DNA of 64,000 bases from Branchiostoma lanceolatum. Taxonomy: Eukaryota > Chordata > Leptocardii > Amphioxiformes > Branchiostomatidae. Each line of letters begins with the position of its first letter. Position 1 is the stretch's first letter. Under the pieces are notes generated by a model. It was not told where the DNA came from and made no database searches. It was given only the letters and a program-made list of their open reading frames with translations. Positions 12,501 to 24,500 of this stretch are shown here, in pieces. Where the stretch lies: positions 12,610,207 through 12,674,206 of the forward strand of contig NC_089736.1 in assembly GCF_035083965.1 (NCBI RefSeq). Direction: 5' to 3'. Made by a program: the position numbers and the translations under genes.

Positions 12501-15500
12501 AAAGATAAAGTCGACACAAAGTGCATCAGATTCTCAATACTAGCTAAATTGTACATTGTAGATGTAACCAAAAATTAAAAAAAAAATTGACTTCAAATTT
12601 CATATCGTATTCGCTAAATTGAAGGTGGTGACACTTGACCAAAAATTGATGTGTCAGATGAAAGAGAAAACAGGAAAAAAATTGACCTCAAATTTCATCT
12701 CTTTTAGATCCGTGGTTTGGAGGAGCCCCGTGGGATCGCCATAGACTGGGTGGGTCGTCACATCTACTGGACAGATGCAAGGAAAGATGCACTGGAGGTG
12801 GCCAATCTGAACGGGACCAATCGTAAAACTCTCCTGAGCACCGGGATGGACCGACCGCATTCTGTAGCAGTGGACCCTAAGAATGGGTACGACTGGGTAT
12901 TCTTTCATTATTGGGGTGAAAACGTGTAATATTGGATTCTCTGCTTGTATACTAAAATAGAGTTGTGTCTTTTGAAATGTTGCAACTCTGGCCTCGAAAC
13001 TCATAATTCACTGATGCAAGTATCTGATAAACAACAGATAGAAAAAATATGGTTCATGTAATGTACATTTACATGTACGAAGAAAGAAAAAAGGTTTAAC
13101 TTATAGAAATAAAGAAATTCAGGTCGTCTATTACTGTAAATGCAGAAATGTTTGCAGTGGGTTTATGTTCACGGTTTTCGCGGTGACCGTTTCACCGCAA
13201 ACTAGAAACCACCGCAAACATTTTTGTCCAACACTGTAGGAGTATGTTGCTATAGCGCTGCCACGGACTTAAAACCAGTACAAACTCTTCATTTTCACCT
13301 TAGCGCAAACTTAAATGCATTTACAGTAACTGCTCATATATAGTGCCTTGTGGTCAAATAGCAAACATTGATGTTTGCATTTCTTCATTATACATGTGTT
13401 TGCATTTCTTATGCATGCATGTGTTGTGACTGGATGTTTTCCTCTAAATTTGTATTTGTAAGACTTAGTATTAAATAATCTTCATTGATAGTCCCCACCA
13501 CCTTGAGCATAAAAGAAACTGAACATCGTGTGGCGCAATCGGTAGGGTGTTTCGCCCAGAACCGAGAGGTCCCGGGTTCGAAACCACTGCTATGCCCTGA
13601 TGCTGTGCCCTTGGGAAAGGCACTTTACACGACTTTCCTCACTCCACCCAGGTGTGAATGGGTACCTGACTTCGGTTGGGGAAGGTCGTATTGAGGTCAC
13701 TTGCTGGTGCCAAATGGCAGCCTCCCTGACCCTTGCGACAGTTCAAGTGTGGAGCAAATATGTATCTGTTGTGTATTATGTGATTGTAAACCCTGCAGCA
13801 ATTCAGCACTGGCTGCCATTGCACAGGTAATTTCTGACCAATAAACCTGACCAATATATCAACAAATAACACTGTAACTACTATTTAATTCCTAAGGTAT
13901 GTGTTCTGGACGGACTGGGGCTTGTCTCCGAAAATCGAGCGGGCGCGACTGGACGGTTTGGAACGGAGGGTTCTTGTACGCGAGGACCTCCAGTGGCCCA
14001 CAGGGCTGGCCATCGACTACCAAAACAGGCGCCTGTATTGGGCGGATGCCAAGAAGAACACCATTGAGAGTATTGACTTTGATGGCAACGGCAGGGTAGT
14101 GGCAGCCAACTACAGCAAAGGTACAGTGGTGAAATAGCAGCAAAACTTCTGTAGGCATTGCTTCTAATTTTTTTAAAAACCTTTAGTACACTGAAGTAGC
14201 CGTTTGGCACCCAATTTCCTATCCGTTACAGAGTTTGGCAGCAGGGAGAAGGTTAAAAGGAATGGTTTTATGCATTTCCCCAGTTACTTTTTGCATTTAC
14301 ATGTAGATCCACCAATTACATGAGATCTTGTATGGATGGATGGAAGAAAGAAAGGAATAGATAAGGATTTGATGTCCTCATTTTAGCCATGGTATGAAGT
14401 ATGACACATGTATGAAGTAAAAGTACATTATATACACAAAGGCACATCCTAAATACAACAAAGGTCAATTATGATCCTTATGCAGAGTTATAAAGTCCCA
14501 AGTACAGGACTGGAATAACAAGCAATTATAGTTTGAAATTTTTTTTTTCCATTACACCAGGACTGTATTATTTAAATATTATAATAATATTTCATTGACC
14601 TGTTTGAAGACAACATCTATGCATATGTGGGCAATAGTCTTCAATAAAGTGAATTTTGTTTAGTAATACCAACACTTGTACAATCAAGTTAAAAAATGTT
14701 TTAATTTTCTCCACACAAGGACTGCGCCAACCGTACCTCATTGACCCGTTTCAAGACAACATCTATATGTATGTGGGCAAAAGCCTACATCAAAGCATAT
14801 TTTATTCACCCGCATGTAGTGAAATTAAGTTTAAAATTTCTTCCCTCAAGGACTGCGCCAACCATACCTCATCGACCTGTTTGAAGACAACATCTACGGG
14901 ACGACGTACCTGACCGGCGAGGTGTTTAAGGTGGACAAGTTTGGACGAGATAACGTCACGGTCCTGGCCAATAACCTGCAGCACGCTTCTGATGTCGTCA
15001 TCTTCCAACAGCACAAACAGGATCAGACAAGTAAGGCTTTTCATAACATTCTTCTGATCATCTAGAGCGACTCATACAGAGTAACCTAACCTAGCTAGTG
15101 CATAGTGAACTAGACCTTCACATCAGGGCAACCTAGCCTATAACCAGGGCAAAATGAGAACCTTTATGCTGATTGGTCAATATCTTAAACTCAAGTTAGA
15201 GCGCCTTGCACTAGGGAGGCACAGAAGTATAAAAGAAGGAGTGGTCCGATCTCTGTTATTCTTCATAAAGACAAATAAAGTCAAAACCGGTCAAATTCGG
15301 TCTCAGCACTGTCATTTCCCAGAGCTATGACTATGAATGATTCTTCGGATCATCTTAATGCGTTTATGTCGTCTTACATTCACTCTGCACTCTTAATGAA
15401 GTCAAACAAATTTCTTTAAAAGTAACTTGTGACGATAACAAAAAAGATTAGGACGGTGTTGAACATGAATTTGGTCAATCAGATTTATAGATCTTTTATA

Positions 15501-18500
15501 ATTTTTTGATTGTCTTGTTGAATCTGTGCTAGATCTTTCTATGCAGCCTTGCATTGACAAGGCAAGGTGATATTTACATGATGTACATGTGTACAAGTTT
15601 TCAGATGATATGTAGTAGAATTATACAGTAGTAGCAACATCAGTTTTGTAATTAAGATCTTTGTGTTCAGGCATTTATTTCAGTCAACTTCACAGAATAA
15701 AATCTGTGACCAGCAAGTAACAAGAACATAATATGTAATTTCTTGTTTATGGGTGACTCCTTAGAAAACAACAATACAAGCAAACAGCGATAAACAATAT
15801 GAAATAAGATAATGCTAACAACTGTGATATCGGAAACCGTTTGGCAATGATTGGTCATTATTGATCCTGAAGAAGGCGACAGTGGTCGTTGAAAATTTGA
15901 TCCGTGAATACCTTAGTGTTGGAAGAAAGTTTAGCATTGTATTATATATATTTATAAGCTCACATCTCGTTTCATTCTCATCCCTCACAGTTACGAACCC
16001 CTGCAGTTCCTCCAACTGTACCCACCTGTGTTTTCGTGCACCCATGCCTGGTGGTGGGACAATCTGTGCCTGTCCCAACGGAGGCAACCTCGATGGAAAC
16101 TCCTGTCTGAATGTACCAACACCTTCACCTGGTAAGAATGAAAGCCCATGTTCTTTATACTAGACATGTGCAATGGCCGGGAGTGTCCCTGTGGTGTAGT
16201 GGTCTGCGCTTCTGGTACTTGCCACATCTGGTTCAAATTACTTGGACCAGAAGGCCTGGGTTCAAGCCCCGGGTTAGGACACTTCTGGACAAGAGGCGCA
16301 TTGAGTCATGCCAAAGACTTTATAAAAATGGTACATACTTCTGAAACAGTATGGAAGTTAAACACACTCCACTGCCAGTGGACTAGCCCCCTGCTGCAGT
16401 GATTGCACCACAGTGTGGCCCAGGGCTATGAAACGGGGAAACGCCCTATACATCAATTATGGTGTTGGAGGATTTTGATTAACTAATGTGCAATGGCCAA
16501 GTGAGTAGAGTGTTCGCCTTGCATTCAGTACGTTGTGAGTTTGATCCCAAAGACTTTGATATTTGTACATACGGCTTTCTCTGCTTATTATAGCATTTGT
16601 TAGAGTATGCTAGTTAAACACACAGCACTGCCAGTGCTGTAGTGTTTGCACAGTGCTTTGAAGCCCAAGGGTTATTGAAATGAGACTATTGCCGCCCTAT
16701 ATGTACCATCTGGGTGGGAAGGACTTCTTTATACTCTATGTTTGTCATGTGTTTAGACATACAAAATTCACATTAAGTAAAAGGAAAGGAAAGGAAAGTG
16801 ATCTCGAACCAGTTTAGCTCAAATGAAGTCAATGAACAGATGAGCTAATTTTCCACTGGGCGTGACAGGAAGACAGACGCTATATACAGTATTTACAGGT
16901 TCATTGTACCGGGGAAATTCCCCTAGCTCTTTTCGAAAAGCACAATGAACAGTGGACCACGTCTTAACGTCCCGTCCTAAGGACTGCGATCCTTTCCGGT
17001 AGCGCGCATGTCGGGTGAGTGACACAGCCGGGATCGAACCCGGGGCTTCTAGTTCCAGAGGCAAGATCGCTAACCACTGGACTACACATGCTACGCTGAC
17101 AAAAAGTCTGACAATAGCATCTTCTGCTCAGCACTGAAGTAAAGTTGAAAACAAAACAAAAAGCAATCGTGGAGGAGGCTAGTAGTTTTTAAGACCATTT
17201 TCTCAAAATCCTCTGTCTTGTTAACCTTGTGTCGGTGAGAAAACTTGACAACAGTATTCTTTTCTTGTTGAAAATGTCTGCACTGTATACATTCTTTGTG
17301 ATATGTTTATGTCTTGTAATGCCTTCAATATTTTTCTGTAATAATCTAGATATGTGCTATATGTTTGCTTCAGAAGTTATTTCTTCAGTTTGATAAGAAT
17401 TTGTCATACAGATTTCTTCTTCAGTAATACCTAGTACTACTATTCAGTGACTTCTACTACAGTGTACTGATTATACTTTTATTGTTCTCTAGCACCAACA
17501 ACGACAGCTTGTGACCAGGCTGGGATTATATGTTACAATGCAGGAACCTGTATCACCAATGAAAAAGGGGACCCCAAGTGCAAGTAAGTCAGCTATGCAC
17601 CGCTTTGGGATATACATCATACTTTTACCAGATTGAAAGAGTGTATATTTTTTGATATGCAATTCTAACTCTTTGACATAAACATGGACTTGTGCACAAT
17701 GTATACACTGTTTGTTTTTATCACTTTAGCACACACACTTGCTAACTATATCAATAAACATGAAGCACTGTGAAGGAAAGGTAAAGGTAGTCTCATAGCC
17801 TCTTTGAGGCCATAGGGGCAGTGGGTTATTATCCACTGTGTCTAGAGTATGGTATTGGAAGCCTATCCCCAACCAAAGTACCAGTCAAGTATCCATGTTC
17901 ACACCTGGATGGAGTGAGGGAAGCAGTGTTAAGTGCCTTTCTGAGGAACACAACCCCAAGTTAGGACAACCGGGAATCGAACCTGTGACCTCTCGATCTT
18001 AAGTCTGTTAGCTACTCACTCTGTTATCTATATACACGACATACATGTATGGTGAAGACAGTGTTTCCATTACATGGAACAAAAAGGGTTTGTTCGAATT
18101 GTGAAGACTTGCAGTAGAGCAACAGCTCATAGATTCGTGGAAATGCGTCACATTGCTGTTTCTTGTCTTGAAGTTGAAAGTTGTCATGATCATAATCAAA
18201 CATTGCGTTGCATCTTCCCCAGGTGCCATCCGAACTTCCACGGCCCCCATTGCACACTGAACAAGTGTTACCTCTACTGTGCGAACAACGGGCGCTGTCA
18301 GCTGAACTCGCTGGAAAAACCAGTCTGTACCTGTGTCGGAGAATTCTTCGGGCCTCGTTGCAACTCCTCATGCGATAACTACTGCCAAAACGGAGGCAAG
18401 GCAACTTTTATAACTTATACTGCCTCTGTTCTATATGTGATTCAAAACTACTTACTTGTTGGTAGTATGACTGCTGGAAATGTCTGTGATTTCTTATAAT

Positions 18501-21500
18501 TATGATTTAAAACAACACAGTGCACTAAGTCTAAGAAGGGGTTTTTCTAGCAAAAAATTGCAAGGGGGAGTATTGCAAGGGAGCAGAGCAGCCAAGCGGG
18601 GGGGGTGGAAGGGGGGGTCCCCTTGTGGAGTTTTAGAGAATCTAAAGTTAAAACTGGGCATTCTAAGGCTTCCTGAGGGTAAAAATTACTGTCAGACAGA
18701 TCACAGTTGAAGACTGTGGCCACATGTGACCTACATGTAGTAGCATCCCTGGCCAATCAGATTCTTATACTCGTCAGAGGATCTGCTCCCCAGGGTAAGG
18801 GGGCGCATGGTCAGGGCAGCGTTGCCCTTGTTCCCCTTTTCAGATAATCCCCTGTCTAAGAATACTCCAAAGGCTGATTTTGATACAACCTTTGCTTGTC
18901 TCAATATTTATTTATTTATCTATTGGTTCAGCATGTATATGCCATGGTTGCTCAACTAGCCAGAGGCTATTACTAAGGGCGAACCCATGTGCAGCCATAG
19001 GACTGTAGGTTTTGAACCACTAACACCGGGAAGGACCCCTACTCTTTTCGATAAGTGTGGTTGGTTCTTTAACATGCTTGAGGTGTGGCTCTCCTCAAAC
19101 ATGGGACCTCCGTTTAATTTCCTATCCAAGGGACGTCAGTAACCGAAGCTAGGTAGTACTAATTTACACCTGAGTGAAGTGAGGAAAGTCGTGTAAAGTG
19201 CCTTTCCCAAGGGCACAACATTGGGGTATTTCGGTAGTTTCGAACCCGGGACCTCTCGGTTGTGGGCGAAACACCCTACTGATTGTGCCACACGATGTTT
19301 CAATATTTTTCTTACATTCCCCATTGCAGGCACCTGTAGTGTGAGGGGCAATAGAGGAGTTTGTGACTGCCCGCTACCCTACGGAGGTGACCGCTGTGAA
19401 ACAAATCTCTGTGACGACCGCTGTAAAAACGGAGCGACCTGCACTGTACTCTCTGGCAGTATAACTTGTGTGTAAGTACATTGTATCTTTTACCTTGTAG
19501 ATACGTAGCTACATTTTTTTTCTAGACCATGTACATGCGTATGAGGTTTAAAATCTCCAGGTGAAAGAGAAATCACACTGATCTTTGGACTTTGTGTGTT
19601 TTAAGTGAAATTTCAGCTTATTTGTACTGAAAATGTCAGGATTAGAAGTCAAGGTGGAAACATTCATGTATTGGAAAAGCAACTGAACTAAAATCAAGCA
19701 ACAATGCCATGATGCTTTAATTGTTATGTATTGGATCTTATCAATATCTTATCAACAGAATTCAATGCAGGGTTATTAGAGAATGATTACAAAATAAGCT
19801 TTAGAATATTTTCAAACTAAGTAAAGATGTTCTGAATGGAGTTTAAACTGTAAATGCCAACACAAAAATTGGACTTACCCAAATTTTCGACTGTTCAGCT
19901 CCAGTCTTTGTCCAGTAAAGATGATTTGCTTGTCACTCAATGTCTAGTCGCTCTTTTGAGGAAAAATATCACAGCAATACATTTGCAAAGAAAATTCAGT
20001 CACAAAAATAACGAAACAAGATAAACGATCATCAAAAAAACTTGTCAGAAGCCATGCCATTATCTGAAATCATTTTCCATTCCTTGTATGTACTGTACAC
20101 GTAGTTCAAGTTGAAATGTGGTGTACTTCGGCAGTGCAAAATGAAAAGAGTACACCTATAGTCGCAAGAAAACAGTGACTCAAGCAATAGAAAAGATTTT
20201 GGAAATGGTCAGACTTTTTAGGTAGCATCTACTACCTTTCGTCATTCATTGAACGAGAAATGTAGACTACCATGTTTTAAACCAAAAAAGTATGAATTGT
20301 ACTCCTAGTCTTTCACACAAATGTATTTGAAAATTGAATTTTGGACACAGTCAAACATTTCAGGTACATCCACTACCTTTCGTCAGTTACTGAACGAGAA
20401 ATGTAGACTACCAGGTTTTAAACCAAAAAGTATGACTTGTGCACCTACATGTAGTCTTTCACACAAATGTATTTGAAAATTGTATTTTGGAAATAGTCAA
20501 ACGTTTCAGGTAGTATCCACTACCTTTCGTCAGTTACTGAACAAGAATTGTTGACTACCAGGTTTTAAACCAAAAAGTATGAATTGTGCACCTACATGTA
20601 GTCTTTCGCACAAAATGTATTTCAGTCAAACGTTTCAGGTACATCCACTACCTTTCGTCAGTCATTGAACGAGAATTGTAGACTACCAGGTGTTAAACCC
20701 AAAAGTATGAATTGTACACCTAGTCTTTCACACAAGTGTGTTTGAAAATTATATTTTGGAAACATTCAAACGTTTCAGGTACATATAGTATCCACTACCT
20801 TTCGTCAGTTACTGAACAAGAAATGTAGACTACCATGTTTTAAACCAACAAGTTTGAATTGTACACCTAGTCTTTCACACAAATGTATTTGAAAATTGGA
20901 TTTTGGAAACAGTCAAACGTCTCAGGTAGCATAGTCTTTCACACAAATGTCCTGTTTCCCCATATAGGTCGCCTACCTCTGCATGCGAATCTTGGTTCTG
21001 TAGTAACGGTGGTGCATGTGAAATAAATAAGCTTACTAACATCCCATATTGCAAGTAAGTACGATCGGTTGGTGGTTTGTGACATTAATACATGTAGGTA
21101 GTAGATGGGAGCAACTCAGATTCCAGATTGAAGTGTATGCTTTGCTTGGTTGTAGTTTGGTGTGGCAAAAGTGTGGTACATGTATGCAGGGATCTCCCCA
21201 GAAATATAGAGCAGGATGGGGGGAGGGTGTGAAGCACAGGAGCAATATTATAGGCTTAGCTGGAAATTTAGAGATTTTTATTTTAGCTATCGAAACATTT
21301 CAAGATTTTTGTATTAGCTATTGAATTTTTGTATTGGGTAAAAAAAATTTCGAGATTTAAAAAAAAAATTGAAATAAAAAATTGAAATACCCTAATTTTG
21401 AAAATCAACAGGATGGAGCTGGGATTAGAACAGAATGGAGCAGCAGTGTTCTATATATTCTTTAGGGAGATCTCTGTGTATATATGCATGTACGATGTAA

Positions 21501-24500
21501 CTGTCTGAGTGAATTTTGCATGGTACTGACTAGTACATCCCCATCTAATTTCTTTCACTGAAGACCTAGTAATATCGCAACATGGTTTTGAGATGTTCTC
21601 AATATTTGGTGGGATTTGGACGACACCATTTGGTAGAAGTTGGTTAAGAATGTGTTTCATGTGAGATTATAGCAGTATTGTTACCACCACTAATGGAATT
21701 GACACAAAAATTGTGTCGAACTCTTTATAACCTACCGTGTACATCATCTGTATGGGCAGTGGGTTGTTATCCACTGTGTCTAGGGCATAGTATTGGAAGC
21801 CGGAGTCCAACCCTCTCCTTCCAATGCCTTCTATACCTCCCCAACCAAAGTCAGCTACCAATTTTTACACCTGGTTGGAGTAAGGAATTTCGTGGCAAGT
21901 GCCTTTTCCAAAGGCACAAGATTGGTGACAGGACAGGATTCGAACCCAGGGGTTCGGGGACAAACACCCTGGCGTCACACCACATGGCCCCACAACACAT
22001 TCTTGACCAACTAACAAAATGGCATTGTCCAAATCCCACCCAGTATTGAGAACACATTGAAGTCATGCAATCGTTTCTTCATGAGAGAAGTTAGCTGGTT
22101 GTTGACTGTAGTAACTGTTGTATGCTGTGCATCATGCGTGACTAAATCTCTAACTCTGTCCTTCATCTTGTGTTTCATTTTAACCACTTATGATTTGCAG
22201 TGTGATTAGACAGCTTTTGTGTTGTGAAGTTTTGAAATACCCGACAGAGAAAATAGAAAAGACTAAAAAAAAACAGTGAAGGTTTTGTAAAAATGTAGTT
22301 GCATGTGCTTTTTGCACCCCAAAATACACAAAAAATCTGCACTATCTAAAACCTCTATTTTCAGCTCCTAAACCGTTCAAACCAAAGCTAAACGGCTGTT
22401 CCTATGAACTATTTTCTCTTACAGTTGTCCTGAGAACTTCCACGGACCACAATGCGAATCAACAACAGACTTGTGCTTCGATTTCTGCCAGAATGGAGGG
22501 AAATGCAGTTTAGATGATAAAAACCAACCCGTGTGCGCGTAAGTATATTTTGTGCCATATATAGCTACATGTATACATTGTACAATGAATTTGTGTATAT
22601 ATGACATTACATACAAATTGAAGTTAAGGAGACTGAAGTTCCTATTATTAGTAAATACTTGTTAGACAATGTTACTCTATGATGTTACTCTATGATGTAT
22701 ATTGCTGTTGTTGTTCTTCTAGTCAATTCATTTATGAACAATATTCAATTTAGATGACCTCACAAAAGTTCCTGTAGTTTTGTAGCCACTGTCTATGAAG
22801 ATACCTGATAGTAATTATAAGATGATTCAATACATCTAAATGTTTTTTTTCTCTTTTTCTATATTTTGATACTGCAGGAAATTCCATATTTTGTGACTTT
22901 TTGTAATGCCTACATTGTATATGAAAGTTGTTGTTGCTTGACATTTTGTAATCATTGACTTAGTAATGTATTGTATGTGAAATCTTGAGAAGGATCGTTG
23001 TAACTTTTTTGTTCATTCTATGTCCTTTTATTACAGCTGTTTGAAAGGGTTTGAGGGCCAACAGTGTACAGAAACTGTTCCTTCAACTAAAGGGGAACGG
23101 AAGGGAGAGGGTGGCGACGGTGGAAGTAAGACAAGTATATTGTTATTCCAATTAATTTGATTCAAGTATTATTTTATCTTTTTACCTCAAGCTACAGTAT
23201 CATACGTGTAGAATATTCAATAGGGAATAGCAAATAAAAGGCATTGTAGAAAAATAGTTTTAAGTTAGGCCATGTTGATTTGATTATGGATGACATCCTC
23301 TGGGAACCCCAAAAATGATGCGTGCGAATAAAAAAAGTTTGGCAAAAAAAAGATGCCTTCGTTATGAAATCTGCGTTATCAGGAAGGATTAAAAAAAGCC
23401 TAACACACAGAGTATATAATACCGAATAATAGGTTCTTCATTTTTGCTCTTCCACATCTTCTTTGACTTTGCCATTCTACCATATTCATCCTTTTTCCAA
23501 AATATTTTTTTTTCAATTTGCAGCATATATTTTCTCATTTTGCCGCTGCTTTGTATGATTTACAGCATAGCCGAAAACTTGTAGAAACAGACGAAAATTT
23601 ATGCGTGCGTGGGTGTCATCAAATCAACATAATAATAATAATAATAATCAAATCAACATGGCCTAATTTACAATTGAGACTGAAAGACCATTTTCCACAG
23701 TTTCTTGCACACCCCAAAAAAAATGTTTTTCACCTGCCATCGTTTTGGTGGACCATCTGCCACCTTCCTCAGTATAATTAATTCACTGCCTTTTGCTTTC
23801 TTTAAATATTGTATGGTTGTTCTATTTCAGCTACTGCTGCTATTGTGGTGCCAGTTGTACTTGCCCTCATTATCATCGCTGTGATCTGTGGCGTCTGCTT
23901 CTACCGAAAGAGAAGTTCGAGGTATGACTTAAACTTGTTGTTGAGTTGGATTGAACAGAAAGAGTTTGGTAACAAACTTTAGAAAATAAGGGCAATTGTA
24001 GATGATTAAATGTTGTTTAGTAGGAGTACTTATTGTTTAAAAGTTTCTATAATTTCTCTGTATTAACTTACTGTCATAATGTTATGAAATAATCATATAA
24101 TATCAATTCCTTGAATAAGAAATATTGTGTACTTTACTCTTCTTGTATTCCCTGTGTACTGATGTTGTATTCTATATGACTCTGTAAAGGCATGTGAGAC
24201 TAGCTACTAGCAGATAGCAGTGTTACAAAAGGATCTTTTGCATGCATGCATTAAAAACAGGGCTCGAAATATACCCTTCATATGTAGGTTTATGCAGGTG
24301 AAATTGGAGATTTGCAGATATTTCTATCTGCACCTAAGCTGCACTGGTCTATCATAAACATTTGGTTAAACTAGTGTTGCATATGACCAGTGCTGTATAA
24401 TGCCCAAAAATTCCTTGCATTCTTCATGATACAGCAAATAAGTTACAAGATCCTAGGTGATACTACTAGTGTTAGGAACATTTTCAAACATTGTTTTTCA

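Noticed and set aside
13526..13600. tRNA gene
   Set aside because: A and B boxes are present, but the cloverleaf stems do not pair well and the sequence continues into a repeated tail, as in a SINE head. The same applies to the other SINE heads listed.
14720..14768. Copy 2 of the YWTD exon start as a real alternative exon with donor GTATGT
   Set aside because: The exon would be 49 nt and leave in phase 2, which does not fit the phase-1 exon that follows.
20215..20950. CRISPR-like array
   Set aside because: Units of about 140 nt are contiguous without unique spacers, and the context is a eukaryotic intron.
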